A DNA stretch of 64,000 nt from Spirochaetales bacterium (GCA_018399255.1 JAGYPA010000018.1:1-64000), one strand, 5' to 3'. Positions 8,662 to 17,712 are shown, counted from the first letter of the stretch. The notes: a model not told the origin generated them from the letters alone. Numbers and translations are program-made.

Positions 8662-9574
8662 GCGTCCTCCAGCTTGTCAAAGAACCGCATCGAGAAAAGC
8701 ACCGGGATCAGGATGATGATGAACAGTATCATAGCAACTGCCGTGGAAAAACCTGTCCGGTTCCCATAGCACATTCTCATGATATAGATGCTCAGTGATT
8801 CTGTCGCATACCCGGGCCCTCCGTCTGTCAGGGCCAGAATAATCTCAAATACTGATAGTGAGCCGATAATATTGGTAATAACATTTATGCGCAGGGCCGG
8901 CAGGAGCTGTGGTATGGTTATTCTGGTGAAGACCTGCCATTCCCGGGCACCTTCCACATGAGCAGCCTCATACTGTTCATCTGGAATAGCCTGCAGCCCG
9001 GCAAGATAAATAACCATCGTCATCCCGGCAAACTGCCAGACATTCACCAGGATAAGTACCGCCATGGCACTGCCGCCGGAGAGCATCCAGTTGGCTGTCG
9101 TCGAGATTCCTGCATTACGGGCAAAAATAGCAAGCATTCCTCTGCCTGGCTGCAGAAGCAGATACCAGACGCTGCCCATTATCATAGGACTGATAACAGC
9201 GGGCAGATAGACCAGTCCCCGTATCACCGGAATAAGTTTCCTCCCCTCCCCGAGCCGACGTGGGCCCGCGGCGGCGTTCTGCGAAGCAAAGCGCCAGGTA
9301 GTCCGGAAGATACAGCAGCGGGTACTGCCGAGGGCAAATACCAGGGTATTGCGTACATCCTGGGTAATGCCCGTTCATCAGCAAAATCGGTAAAATTCCG
9401 GAGTCCAATAAACCGGGGATCGGTGAATCCATCCCACTCTGTCAGGCTTAAATGCATTCCCCGGTAAGGATAGAGAAAAAAGAGGGCAAACAGCAGCAGT
9501 GCCGGTATAGCCATATACTGGTGCCATGGAATTGTGTGTCCGTGGGTGTGTCTGCTGTTTGTCCTATTATACAT
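8658..9574 (-). pseudogene. Carbohydrate ABC transporter permease, MalF type, interrupted by frame changes
   Basis: Reading from ATG 9574 (GGAGG just upstream) gives the first CUT1 permease segments (AIPALLLFALFFLYPYRGMH) up to NFTDFADERALP. The frame then fails near 9380. Pieces such as RNTLVFALGST and LLYLPDYLALCFA appear in neighbouring frames between 9380 and 9280. From about 9270 to the stop at 8658 the rest is intact, including the EAA-like loop EAAHVEGAREWQVFTRITIP. At least three small indels are needed, yet the translated pieces join into a normal MalF-type protein of ~305 residues. So this is either a recent pseudogene or local sequence error. Confidence 0.75.
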
Positions 9575-9592
9575 AAGGCCTCCAAACAATTT

Positions 9593-10852
9593 TTAATAAG
9601 CGGCATCCCAGAGCGCTGCATACTTCTCGGCAAATTCGCTGGTCCGTTGTACCGCCCGGTCAGAAGCCCGGATCAGACGGCTGGTATCATCAACTGAAAG
9701 TCCGGGCAGCTTCGTTGAAAAGTTAATTCCGACATAAGTGTCAAGCAGGCGCTTGGCATCGTCTTTAATGGGCTCCAGTCGGCATAGACATCGGTAAATG
9801 CTGACGGGCATACCGCGAATTGCCGGCCTTCGTTGAACTTCAGGGCTGAACATAAATTCAAGAAATGCCATAGCTTCTTCATATACCTCGGTTTCTGCTG
9901 AGACTGCCCACACTGAATCTTTCGGCACTGAGCACCATGGAGCATAGCCGTCCATAATCGGGGAAATGGGGCAAAACCGATATTGTCTGCCATTTCGGGG
10001 TTCAGCTTGATGATATCACCGACTACCCACATACCCTGATTTATCATAGCGGCTTTTCCCGAAGCGAAAGCCTTCTGATTGGTGTAGTTGCTGTTACCGC
10101 ATCTGCATTGATAAGGCGTTTTTCCCGCAGCTCGAGCAGGCCGGCCGCAAAGCTTTCCATTACGCCTCGGGGATATCCCAGCAAGGTCTCCCAGATCGTT
10201 ATTCAGAAATGCCTGACGCGATCCGGGTATTCCCGTAAATCCTGCTTTACTATACCGTGAGCCCAGAATTCCCATCAAATGGCCAAGGGTCCAGGAATCT
10301 TTTCCGCCCAGGAAAAATCGGGTCGATATCGGGCCTTGCTTTCTTGACGGTTTCCAGATTGGCTATAAAATGGTCCCAGGTCTGCGCATCACTAAGGCCG
10401 AGCTCGGCGAAAAGCTGCTTGTTGTAGAAGAGTCCGCCCATAGTGACATTGGTTGCTATGCGAAACTGCTTGCCGGTTTTCAGGTCGGTGCACAAAGCCT
10501 TGACTGACGGTACAATTCTCTCCCAGAATTCGCTGTCTGACAAGTCTGCATACAGTCCCTGATCAATAAAATCCTGGGTTACTACCGTTGTCAGATCCGG
10601 CATTTCTCCCGAAGCAAGCTTCACTTTGATAACATTGCTGGCATCCTTCTGAAATTCATGCTCAATATGAATTCCAGGATTTGCCGCTTCAAAAGCTGCT
10701 ATCTTTGCATCTTCCCATTCTACGGTTTCAACACGTCCCGAAAAATAGGCAACAGAAGCCTTTTTCTCCTGTACGCCCTGTGCGGATAGCGAAAACAGGG
10801 CTGCAATTGCAATAAATAGTACTCCGACGAGTATTTTTACTGTTTTATGCAT
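9593..10852 (-). pseudogene. Carbohydrate ABC transporter substrate-binding protein, interrupted by several frame changes
   Basis: The N-terminal ~185 residues are in one frame from ATG 10852: a signal peptide ending LFSLSAQGVQE, then the family 1 solute-binding pattern IAAFEAANPGIHIEHEFQ and GEMPDLTTVVTQDFIDQG. The frame breaks at a T run near 10306, where LGGKDSWTLGHLMGILGS continues in another frame. It changes again near 10170, 10090, 9960 and 9820. KAFASGKAAMINQGMWVVGD and DGYAPWCSVPKDSVWAVSA are the expected middle parts. The terminal piece ends EFAEKYAALWDAAY. All pieces are collinear, so the gene was full length. ATG overlaps the GH15 stop by 8 bases. It should capture the oligosaccharide for the MalF/MalG pair. 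Confidence 0.75.
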
Positions 10853-11981
10853 GATTTTTCTCCTTTTGGATAGTATAATACCCCGATAGCTGATAGTCGA
10901 CTATCAGGTACATTGCATGGGACCAGAGCAGCGGAGCGGCAACAGGCCCCCATCGCTCTTCCCATGGTCGAATCATTGACGGATCGTTTGTCCGGGCAAG
11001 GACCTGCTCGGGCAGCGTTCCGTCATCTTTCTGCTGGCGGATTATCCAATCCAGCAGCGGCCGGGCCTTTTCGGGACTGCCTTCTTCAAGGTAGTACCAG
11101 GCAAGCCACGCTGAAAGTATAATCCACTGCCCTCCACCATAATAGGTGTCTTCCGGATATCGTTTTACACCTCCTTCTTCAAGAATTTGCCGTTCTATCG
11201 CTTTGACGGTATTCCGCATCAAAGGGTGATCTGCAGGGAATATTTTGTAGGGAGTACTCAGCCAGATCAGGCTGGCATCTATGCTTTCTGAGCCGATATA
11301 TTTGGGAAACCTCCCGGATGGGTGGGAATACTGGATAATAAATGAGCGGATGGTCCCTGCCAGGGTTTCAGCAGCAGCCCTGGCAGACGGGTCAAGATAG
11401 CGGGATATCGCTTTCACTCCTCCGGCAACACAGGCAAGGGTTGACGGATGAATGTGATCCGGGTGTTCCTCCCAGCAGTCGCTGTTGGGAATATTCCACA
11501 CCATCGATAAGTACTGAAGGACCAGGTGCACACTTTCCAGCCACTTCCCGGGAATTTCCTGCAGCTGTATTTTTTCCAGGTATTGGGAAAGCAGCCAAAG
11601 CCAGGATCCGTATCCGTCTATCTGGAAATTCGGCCAATCAGATTCATCGTTACCGCCGTCAACGGTATACCGCGCTCCGAGAAAGTCGGAATTTGCAAGT
11701 GGTCCGCCGGTTTCCAGTTTGCCGGGTAGCTGTTCGATTATAAGCCGATGTTTGAGAACAGTCCCGCTTACCCAGTTCAGATAGCGCATGGTTCCTTCTT
11801 CCTGCCCATACAGGAGCAGCGCATATGCATTGTAGGTGTTGTCTCTCAGCCAGGAGTATCCGTATTGAGAGAAGGATGGGCTGGCAACAAAGGCCCCGCC
11901 GGCATGCTGGTGCGCCATTATGATTTCCAGACTGGTATCGGTAAGCAGGGTTCTTTTCGCTGTAATGTCAGTGCTGTCCAT
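10845..11981 (-). CDS. Glycoside hydrolase family 15-like (glucoamylase/glucodextranase type)
   Basis: A 378-residue (alpha/alpha)6-barrel enzyme related to GH15. YSWLRDNTYNAYALLLYG is the sugar-binding Arg-Asp motif near the N terminus. DCWEEHPDHIHP gives the candidate general acid Glu, and GTLPEQVL with GPVAAPLLWSHAMYL gives the base-side motif near the C terminus. GH15 enzymes release glucose from alpha-glucan ends. Beside a GH66 enzyme, an exo-1,6 activity on isomalto-oligosaccharides is plausible. It is shorter than secreted glucodextranases and has no signal peptide. Start 11981 has GGAGGAG upstream, and two LacI-type operators lie 19-43 bases before it. It is the first gene of the operon. 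Confidence 0.75.
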   Translation of the reverse strand: MDSTDITAKRTLLTDTSLEIIMAHQHAGGAFVASPSFSQYGYSWLRDNTYNAYALLLYGQEEGTMRYLNWVSGTVLKHRLIIEQLPGKLETGGPLANSDFLGARYTVDGGNDESDWPNFQIDGYGSWLWLLSQYLEKIQLQEIPGKWLESVHLVLQYLSMVWNIPNSDCWEEHPDHIHPSTLACVAGGVKAISRYLDPSARAAAETLAGTIRSFIIQYSHPSGRFPKYIGSESIDASLIWLSTPYKIFPADHPLMRNTVKAIERQILEEGGVKRYPEDTYYGGGQWIILSAWLAWYYLEEGSPEKARPLLDWIIRQQKDDGTLPEQVLARTNDPSMIRPWEERWGPVAAPLLWSHAMYLIVDYQLSGYYTIQKEKNHA

Positions 11982-11999
11982 ATCTCCTCCAAATTGTAA

Positions 12000-12024
12000 G
12001 TAAGCGTTTACCGTAAGCGCTTAC
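12000..12024. promoter_or_regulatory. Tandem LacI-family operators before the glucan operon
   Basis: GTAAGCGTTTAC (12000-12011, one mismatch in the dyad) and GTAAGCGCTTAC (12013-12024, perfect palindrome) lie side by side just upstream of the GH15 start. The perfect one recurs at the lacI promoter (13078-13089). The centre GCGC inside a 10-12 bp palindrome is characteristic of LacI/GalR operators. A TTGATA -35-like hexamer sits immediately upstream on the minus strand, so binding here should block transcription. Confidence 0.8.
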
Positions 12025-12064
12025 TTACCTATCAAAAAAACCCCGTCCTTCCGGCACCTTGCAA

Positions 12065-13054
12065 TCAGACATCCGTTACTGAATCACGAACAGAAATACT
12101 GTGCCGCAGGACAATATTTTCACGCCTGTCGCTTTTCAGCAGCAGATCCATTGCCCACTCCCCCATTTTCTCTATCGGCTGTCTGACCGTGGTCAGAGCA
12201 GGAAATGTCATTTCAGCATCCAGAGTATCATCATAGCCAATTATTGACATACTGTCGGGAAGGGGTATCCGTTTACTATGCAGATAGGCCATCGCACCCG
12301 CAGCCATCTCATCGCTTGCGGCAAAGACTGCCGTCAGTCCGAGGTCTCTTTGCATCAGCTCCTCCATCGCCGCGGAACCGCTTGTAAAATGAAAATCCCC
12401 ATAGGCAATTCGGGCTTCCAGCAATTCGATTCCTGCATCCTCCAAAGCCTGTCGGTATCCGGCGATACGCGGCTTGCCGGCTATCCGGTCTTCAGGATTA
12501 CCGCTGATCATACCTATTTTCCTATGTCCCCGGCCGATCAGATAGGAGACGGCGCTGTAGGAAGCCTGCCGGTCATCGACCCGCACATAGGGAAACGGAT
12601 ATTTATCCGTGTAGGTTGCCACCAGGGCTACCGGTATATTGAGCTTTTCCAGAATTTCGCCATATTCATCTTTGAGCCATTCACTGATAAAGAGTATTCC
12701 GTCAACACGCTTTTCACTCAGCGTTTGTATGTAGTTAAGCGTTCTTTCACCATTCCGGTCCGTATTGCAGATTATGACACTATAGTTCTTGCTGTGGGCT
12801 ACCTTTTCAATTCCTTTGAGAAGTTCAAATGAGAAGCGGCTGGAAAGGCATGGCATCAGCACGCCGATTGTGTTGGTAGTCTGGCTTACCAGCCCCCGTG
12901 CAATTGCATTCGGCTTGTAGCCGAGCTCATCAATTACACGCAGGACCTTTCGCCGTGTGTCTTCGGTAAATCCGGTTTTATTGTTTATTACGCGGGAGAC
13001 CGTTGCTGTTGAAACTCCGGCCCTTCTCGCCACGTCATCGATCTTTGATATCAT
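12065..13054 (-). CDS. LacI-family transcriptional repressor
   Basis: A 329-residue regulator. Residues 5-30 form the LacI helix-turn-helix (IDDVARRAGVSTATVSRVIN) with the hinge helix at YKPNAIARGL. The rest is a periplasmic-binding-protein-like sugar domain (GVLMPCLSSRFSFELLKGIE, ISGNPEDR, FAASDEMAAGAMAYL). Its position beside the GH15/ABC/GH66 operon, with the same operator palindrome in front of both, makes it the probable local repressor induced by an isomalto-oligosaccharide. Its own promoter overlaps one operator, implying autorepression. It lies on the same strand, upstream of the operon. Confidence 0.92.
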   Translation of the reverse strand: MISKIDDVARRAGVSTATVSRVINNKTGFTEDTRRKVLRVIDELGYKPNAIARGLVSQTTNTIGVLMPCLSSRFSFELLKGIEKVAHSKNYSVIICNTDRNGERTLNYIQTLSEKRVDGILFISEWLKDEYGEILEKLNIPVALVATYTDKYPFPYVRVDDRQASYSAVSYLIGRGHRKIGMISGNPEDRIAGKPRIAGYRQALEDAGIELLEARIAYGDFHFTSGSAAMEELMQRDLGLTAVFAASDEMAAGAMAYLHSKRIPLPDSMSIIGYDDTLDAEMTFPALTTVRQPIEKMGEWAMDLLLKSDRRENIVLRHSISVRDSVTDV

Positions 13055-13077
13055 TATCCACTATCACCTTTCGTTAA

Positions 13078-13120
13078 GTAAGCGCTTACGTAATAATATC
13101 ACAAATCGCACAGACGTCAA
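13078..13120 (-). promoter_or_regulatory. lacI promoter with overlapping operator
   Basis: On the minus strand TTGACG (13120-13115), a 16-base spacer and TATTAT (13098-13093) form a good sigma-70 type promoter. The expected start, near 13086, falls inside the perfect palindrome GTAAGCGCTTAC at 13078-13089. This arrangement predicts autorepression of the lacI gene that begins at 13054. Confidence 0.75.
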
Positions 13121-13159
13121 GTATTCTTTTGCGTTTTTTTCCTGGCAGCCTTCAGGCCG

Positions 13160-13825
13160 CTATAAAACCCGTTTGACAGCTTTTATTTTTTTTATGTCGA
13201 CCGTCTTGCCCAGCAGTACCAGGGTTGAGGCTTCTTCGACTGCATAGTCCGGTTGGGGGACAAGAATAAACTCCTCCGGATCCAGCTGCTTTATGGCGAT
13301 GATGTGCACATTGTATTTTGCCCGCAAATTGAGCTCCCTGATCGTTTTCCCTATAAACTCTCGCGGCGGTTCTATCTGAACTAAATCGAATTTGTCTGAG
13401 AGCGGAAGAAAATCGAGCACATTCGGGCGGGAAAGATTCCGGGCAATTCGCATAGCCATTTCTCTTTCAGGGAATATGATATCGGTAGCCCCGACCCGTT
13501 TCAGAATTTTTCCGTGATCATCATCCAGGGCTTTTACAAGAATTCTTTTAACACCAATTTCGTGCAGATAGAGACAGATAATAATACTTTCACTGATTTT
13601 GGTTCCGGTACTGACCACAACACCGTCGGTTTCTTCCAATCCAAGGGCTTTCAAGGCATCCTTATCTGTAGCATTCATCACAACGGCTTCCGTTGTACAT
13701 GAATCTATCGCCTGAATCCGGGCACGGTCAGCATCAATGGCGATAACTTCATGGCCTTCCTCAAAGAGAGTTTTTGCGGTATAGAATCCAAAATTACCCA
13801 GGCCGATAACTGCAAAACGCTTCAT
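13160..13825 (-). CDS. ktrA: Potassium uptake regulatory subunit KtrA/TrkA
   Basis: The 221-residue cytoplasmic protein has an N-terminal RCK-N Rossmann fold (VIGLGNFGFYTAKTLFEEGH, acidic IDAD at the end of strand 2) that binds NAD(H) or ATP/ADP. The RCK-C domain begins about residue 135. The octameric ring gates the KtrB channel. ATG 13825 is preceded by GAGAGGAGAT. The gene lies downstream of the damaged ktrB and is itself intact. Two strong inverted repeats separate the two genes. The likely transcript begins at the sigma-54 promoter before the sensor kinase. Confidence 0.9.
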   Translation of the reverse strand: MKRFAVIGLGNFGFYTAKTLFEEGHEVIAIDADRARIQAIDSCTTEAVVMNATDKDALKALGLEETDGVVVSTGTKISESIIICLYLHEIGVKRILVKALDDDHGKILKRVGATDIIFPEREMAMRIARNLSRPNVLDFLPLSDKFDLVQIEPPREFIGKTIRELNLRAKYNVHIIAIKQLDPEEFILVPQPDYAVEEASTLVLLGKTVDIKKIKAVKRVL

Positions 13826-13877
13826 TGTCTATCTCCTCTCCCGCCTATCCCGGTCCTGATCCATGAAAAACATCTGA

Positions 13878-13948
13878 GGCTCTTGCAAAAAGCAAGAGCG
13901 ACGATTTGGAGCCAATTTCAAAAATGCGAAGCATTTTGAAATTGGCTC
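13878..13948. repeat. Double inverted repeat, member of a candidate intergenic repeat family
   Basis: Two adjacent hairpins fill the ktrB-ktrA gap. GCTCTTGC-AAAAA-GCAAGAGC (13879-13899) has an 8-bp perfect stem. GAGCCAATTTCAAAAATGC-GAA-GCATTTTGAAATTGGCTC (arms 13909-13927 and 13931-13948) is an 18-bp stem with one bulged A. The stretch 13878-13904, read on the minus strand, matches 31327-31353 at 24 of 27 positions. That points to a dispersed REP/BIME-like element, which may also shape processing of the ktr transcript. Confidence 0.7.
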
Positions 13949-13954
13949 ATCTAT

Positions 13955-15349
13955 CTATCCGATCATGATATTCTCTTCAGAATATTCAATTCCGTTCGCC
14001 GCGCTCGTGCCAAAGGCAATAATGAGGAAAGGCGTAAAACCCTCACCGCCGACAATCATTATAGGCAGATAAAAAAAATTCACCGTTGCGCAGCGTTCAG
14101 CAGCGTGTAACGCCCATGGAAAGTCCGACAGTACCGTAAAGCTGAGACTGTTTCCTGCAAACAAACAGGCAAAATGGTTGCGTCAGCGATTACGGCAGCA
14201 CTGTTTTTCCGTTGGTTGCCAGCAGGAAAAAAAATCAGCCTGATAATAGTACTCGCCAACGATCAGAATAAGAGATCGTCCCACCGTATCTTCAGGTATG
14301 CTCTTTTATACATGCTCACCCGTTTATAACTTTATTCTGCTCCAGCTGCTGGCCATAAGAATTGCCAGAGCGGTTGTCTTGACCCCTCCTCCGCATGAAC
14401 CGGGATGCTCCCACAAACATCAGAAACAGCATCAGGCTGGTCCGGGTATCACCAAGGGCGGCAATATCCATTGTGCAAAGCCGGCAGTGCGGGCTGCTAC
14501 CGATTGGAAAATCGCCCTGAGAAATACTTCTCCTGGTGGCAGGATCGGCCAATGAAAACTCCGGCAGGCTTAAGAGCAGTGCCCCTGGCACATCAGCAGG
14601 ATTGAAGTAGTCAGAAATAGTCCTAAGTCTGAATTGAGACTTTTAGTCCATTTAATTTTGTAAGGATCTTTTCAATCTCATACAGGACCGAATTCCTTGA
14701 CTGCTGAAGATGATCAGCAGGCTCATGACAGCATTAAGATGTAGAAATTGAGCTGCTGTACTGTGACAAGGCTGTCAGGAACAGAGAGAATCCGGCATTG
14801 CAGAAGGCGGAAACAGCATGAAAATTCCTGTATAAAGCGCATTCTGACAGGCATAACGTGGACCAGAACAAGCTCAGCAGCAGCGCCCTCGATAAGCTCA
14901 ATCAGAAATATAAACTTAAATCGATACTTATGACAAACTCGGTAAATATCATCTCTGGAGTGTGTGAAAACAAATCCTGCATTACCTTTCTGTCGAAAGG
15001 ATACACTTCTCTCATCCATGGAAGCATGGTTACTGAGAGAGGGTCATGACCCTGATACCTCCCCAGTTGAATGAGCACCAGGATAACCAGCTGGGCCGAA
15101 CAGGGTAAGGCAAAATATCCGGTACATAAACAATAATCAGCCTTGTTACAAAACGGCAGAGACTGCGGTAAACAACGCGTCCAGTGCATTGATGCTCCCC
15201 TGCACCGTCGAGAACGGAAGCATGAGCAGCAGCGTGCCGATTCCGATAAGGGAAAGAAAGCTTGCGAGAACCAATGCGCCGGGATGTATTTTCTTAAAGG
15301 CGCCGGAAAGAATCACTGCAAGCTCCGAGGACTGAGAAAGTAGGTGCAA
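13955..15349 (-). pseudogene. ktrB: Potassium channel subunit KtrB/TrkH, disrupted by many small indels
   Basis: Translated pieces in all three minus frames line up in order as a complete KtrB. They are FLSLIGIGTLLLMLPFS (about 15280), QLVILVLIQLG, SVTMLPWM, LFSHTPEM, FPDSLV with NFYILMLS, PEFSLADPATRRSISQ, SLMLFLMFVGAS followed by a frame-shifted glycine-rich filter loop, LSMGVT and finally IAFGTSAANGIEYSEENIM. An indel occurs roughly every 40-80 bases. The intact protein would be a K+ translocating membrane subunit partnered by KtrA. Conservation of every segment argues that damage is very recent or that the raw sequence is poor here. The start is unclear; a TTG at 15349 overlaps the preceding gene. 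Confidence 0.75.
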
Positions 15350-15849
15350 TGTGTATGTTCTTTACGGGTGCACTTTTCCAGCTGTATCTTATGCCCGAGA
15401 ACCAGTCTGTTCTGGCAGGCGCCGCAAACCGCCATCTCCTCCTGATTGCTGAATTCAACATAAGCGAGATACGGGCAGCATTCATCCAGAATGCTTGCTG
15501 TTGAATTCAGACCATCATCAACGGAAATTGTAACAATCCCGTTTTTAAGATACTTCTTTTCGCATCCCGAATATTCAGTTCCAATATCCTTCAGTGTTTC
15601 CAGTATTTCTCTATGAGGGATGCATAAAAGGGCAAGAACTGGAATGTCGTGATGCTTCAAAGCGCGGCAAAGATTTGACAGACGTTCCCGGTCCCGCAGT
15701 TCTACTGAACAGAAATTAACCAGAACCAGATCATACAGCCCGGTAATGGCTGTATCCAGACAGAGAACTGGTGAACTCTCCACCTCACATCCCCCTCCAC
15801 CTGTAATGGTCCGAGTGATATCACAAATCAGAAATTTCTCTTTTTTCAA
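15313..15849 (-). CDS. Hypothetical protein with receiver-like fold and C-terminal Cys/His cluster
   Basis: The 178-residue protein is not recognised. Its first ~120 residues alternate strand and helix in a way that recalls a degenerate response-regulator or Rossmann-like fold (DLVLVNFCSVELRDRERLS, then HDIPVLALLCIPHREI). The C-terminal ~40 residues hold CGAC...C...HTHC, a likely metal or redox site. It has no membrane segment. It overlaps the kinase stop by 4 bases (ATGA) and the ktrB start by about 37 bases, so it is translationally coupled in the kinase-ktr operon. A role in linking the sensor to K+ uptake is only a guess. Confidence 0.6.
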   Translation of the reverse strand: MKKEKFLICDITRTITGGGGCEVESSPVLCLDTAITGLYDLVLVNFCSVELRDRERLSNLCRALKHHDIPVLALLCIPHREILETLKDIGTEYSGCEKKYLKNGIVTISVDDGLNSTASILDECCPYLAYVEFSNQEEMAVCGACQNRLVLGHKIQLEKCTRKEHTHCTYFLSPRSLQ

Positions 15850-17675
15850 CCATATCTCCTTTCGACAGGGAGCATAAAAGTGAACGTACTGCCTGAGCCT
15901 TCAGCTGAATCGACCCAGATAGCTCCCCCATGAGCACGAATAATCTCCTTGCATATTGCAAGGCCAAGTCCGCTGCCGCTGTTTTTGTCCTTCGATACCT
16001 GCATAAACTTCTGAAATATTTTCGCCTGGTATTCCAAAGGAATGCCCGGTCCATTATCACGAACTGAAAAATACGCATTCAAATTATCCCGCCAGGCTGA
16101 AAGAACTATCTGCCCGCCTTGACTGACATATCTGAGCGCGTTAGATATAAGATTGGACAACACCCAGGTTATTTTGTTAGCATCAACCTCCACCTTAATA
16201 TCGCTATTGGGAGCAGATACCGAAAGAACCACCTTTTTCATATCCAGTTGGCCGGAAAAAATTTCTGAAACATGTGTAAAAAGCGAAAAAACCGAAACCC
16301 GCTCAAAATCCAGCTCTATGCTTCCTGCTTCGAGTCTTGAGAGATCCAGAAGCTCATGGACCAGATTCTTCATGCGGTCGACCTCCTCACAGGCTACCTG
16401 GAGCAGCTCCTTTTCGCGGGGCGCCAGATCAGATTCAATTTGATTGCGAATCAACTCTATGCTCATTCCCAGGCTGGTCAGCGGTGTGCGCAGCTCATGT
16501 GAAGCAGCCATGATAAACTCACTTTTCATGCGTTCTACTTCCTTGAGATGCGTTACATCACGAAGCAGCAGGACAACTCCAGAAATTTGACCATCCTTGC
16601 CTCGAATGCTGGTAACCGAAAAGAGAAAATGTCGAATTGCATCTTCTTTTGCAATAATAAGAATTCTGTCCTCGTCTGCCACTTCCGGCTTTTTCCCGGT
16701 TTCAATTGCCTGCTGTATAATCCCGCAAATTCGTTTGTCACTGATAAAATCATCGCAGTGCAGTGCTGAATAATCAGAAAATTCCAAACCAAACAATGTT
16801 CGGGCTGCTGCATTTATTCCGGTAACTGCGAGTACTGGATCGAATACTATCATCCCATCTTCAATACTTGCCAGAATGGCCTCACCTTTGCGCTTTTCCG
16901 AAAGAATCTGTTCAATATTCAGTTCATGATACCGCTGCAGCTTCGATACCATCTGGTTGAATTCCCCCGCCAGCAGTCCCAGTTCATCAGGTGTTCGGAC
17001 CGGAACGCTGACTGTATAATCACCAGCTGAGATTATGCGGGAAGCTTCAATAAACTGCCTCAGGGGTTTAACCAGTCTTTCGGCCAGAAACAAACTGAAA
17101 ACCAGCGCCAGAATCAGAGCGGATGCAGCAATGACTGATGTGGACCAGACTGCTCTTGCAGCAACTGAACCGGCACGATCTCTTGCCGCATACATAACTT
17201 TCTCATTCATGACATATAGTTGATTGCATTTGCTGCGAACAACTGAGGATAAGCGCAGAACGTCTCCGGATTCCGGACTGGTAATACCCTGAGTGCTCAT
17301 AGCGGAAAACACCAGCTCCCTGTATTCACTGTATGTCTGCTCTATGCTGTTGACGAGATCCTGTTCTCCGTCAATAGTAATATTATCTTTAGCTCTAGCC
17401 AGCCATTGAATAAAAACCAGATCCGCTGCCCTGAGCTCCTCCTGAATTTCTCCAGCAGCGGCCGCATAGGAAAGCAGCATGTATATACGGCTCTCCTGTG
17501 CTTCAAGAGATTCAGCCATGTTTTTTGCAGCCAGGATGCTGCGGTAATTTTCGCTGAGAATAGCATCAGTAGCATCACGTAACGAGAGTATATTAGTAAT
17601 CGCCCAGATTATTACGATACTCAGCAGCGCAAACACTACTCCATAACCCATTAAAATATTTTTTTTCAGCGTCAT
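15846..17675 (-). CDS. Membrane sensor histidine kinase (KinB-like: TM-TM-HAMP-PAS-HisKA-HATPase)
   Basis: A 609-residue kinase. Membrane segments at about 8-30 and 175-197 flank a helical extracytoplasmic sensor, followed by HAMP (about 198-250) and PAS (about 262-375). The H box is AASHELRTPLTS with His near 393. The ATPase motifs are LSNLISNALRY (N), RDNGPGIPLEY (G1) and GSGLGLAICKEI (G2). The order matches Pseudomonas KinB, and the upstream regulator is AlgB-like, so they should form a pair. A near-perfect sigma-54 promoter lies 22 bases before the ATG. The predicted leader is only about 11 bases, with the Shine-Dalgarno at its very start. The signal sensed is unknown. Confidence 0.9.
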   Translation of the reverse strand: MTLKKNILMGYGVVFALLSIVIIWAITNILSLRDATDAILSENYRSILAAKNMAESLEAQESRIYMLLSYAAAAGEIQEELRAADLVFIQWLARAKDNITIDGEQDLVNSIEQTYSEYRELVFSAMSTQGITSPESGDVLRLSSVVRSKCNQLYVMNEKVMYAARDRAGSVAARAVWSTSVIAASALILALVFSLFLAERLVKPLRQFIEASRIISAGDYTVSVPVRTPDELGLLAGEFNQMVSKLQRYHELNIEQILSEKRKGEAILASIEDGMIVFDPVLAVTGINAAARTLFGLEFSDYSALHCDDFISDKRICGIIQQAIETGKKPEVADEDRILIIAKEDAIRHFLFSVTSIRGKDGQISGVVLLLRDVTHLKEVERMKSEFIMAASHELRTPLTSLGMSIELIRNQIESDLAPREKELLQVACEEVDRMKNLVHELLDLSRLEAGSIELDFERVSVFSLFTHVSEIFSGQLDMKKVVLSVSAPNSDIKVEVDANKITWVLSNLISNALRYVSQGGQIVLSAWRDNLNAYFSVRDNGPGIPLEYQAKIFQKFMQVSKDKNSGSGLGLAICKEIIRAHGGAIWVDSAEGSGSTFTFMLPVERRYG

Positions 17676-17696
17676 TTTTTTCCCTTCCTATATCGA

Positions 17697-17712
17697 TGCA
17701 AGATATGTGCCA
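17697..17712 (-). promoter_or_regulatory. Sigma-54 (RpoN) promoter before the sensor kinase
   Basis: The minus strand reads TGGCACATATCTTGCA. It has the invariant GG and GC exactly 10 bases apart and matches the TGGCACG-N4-TTGCA consensus at all but one defined position. The predicted transcription start is near 17686. The gene upstream encodes a GAFTGA-containing sigma-54 activator, which fits. Confidence 0.85.

Noticed and set aside
12029..12064. Intrinsic terminator after lacI
   Set aside because: A T run exists, but the stem before it is only about three base pairs.
13145..13162. Terminator hairpin after ktrA
   Set aside because: A 6-bp stem is present but is followed by A-rich sequence, with no T run on the transcript.
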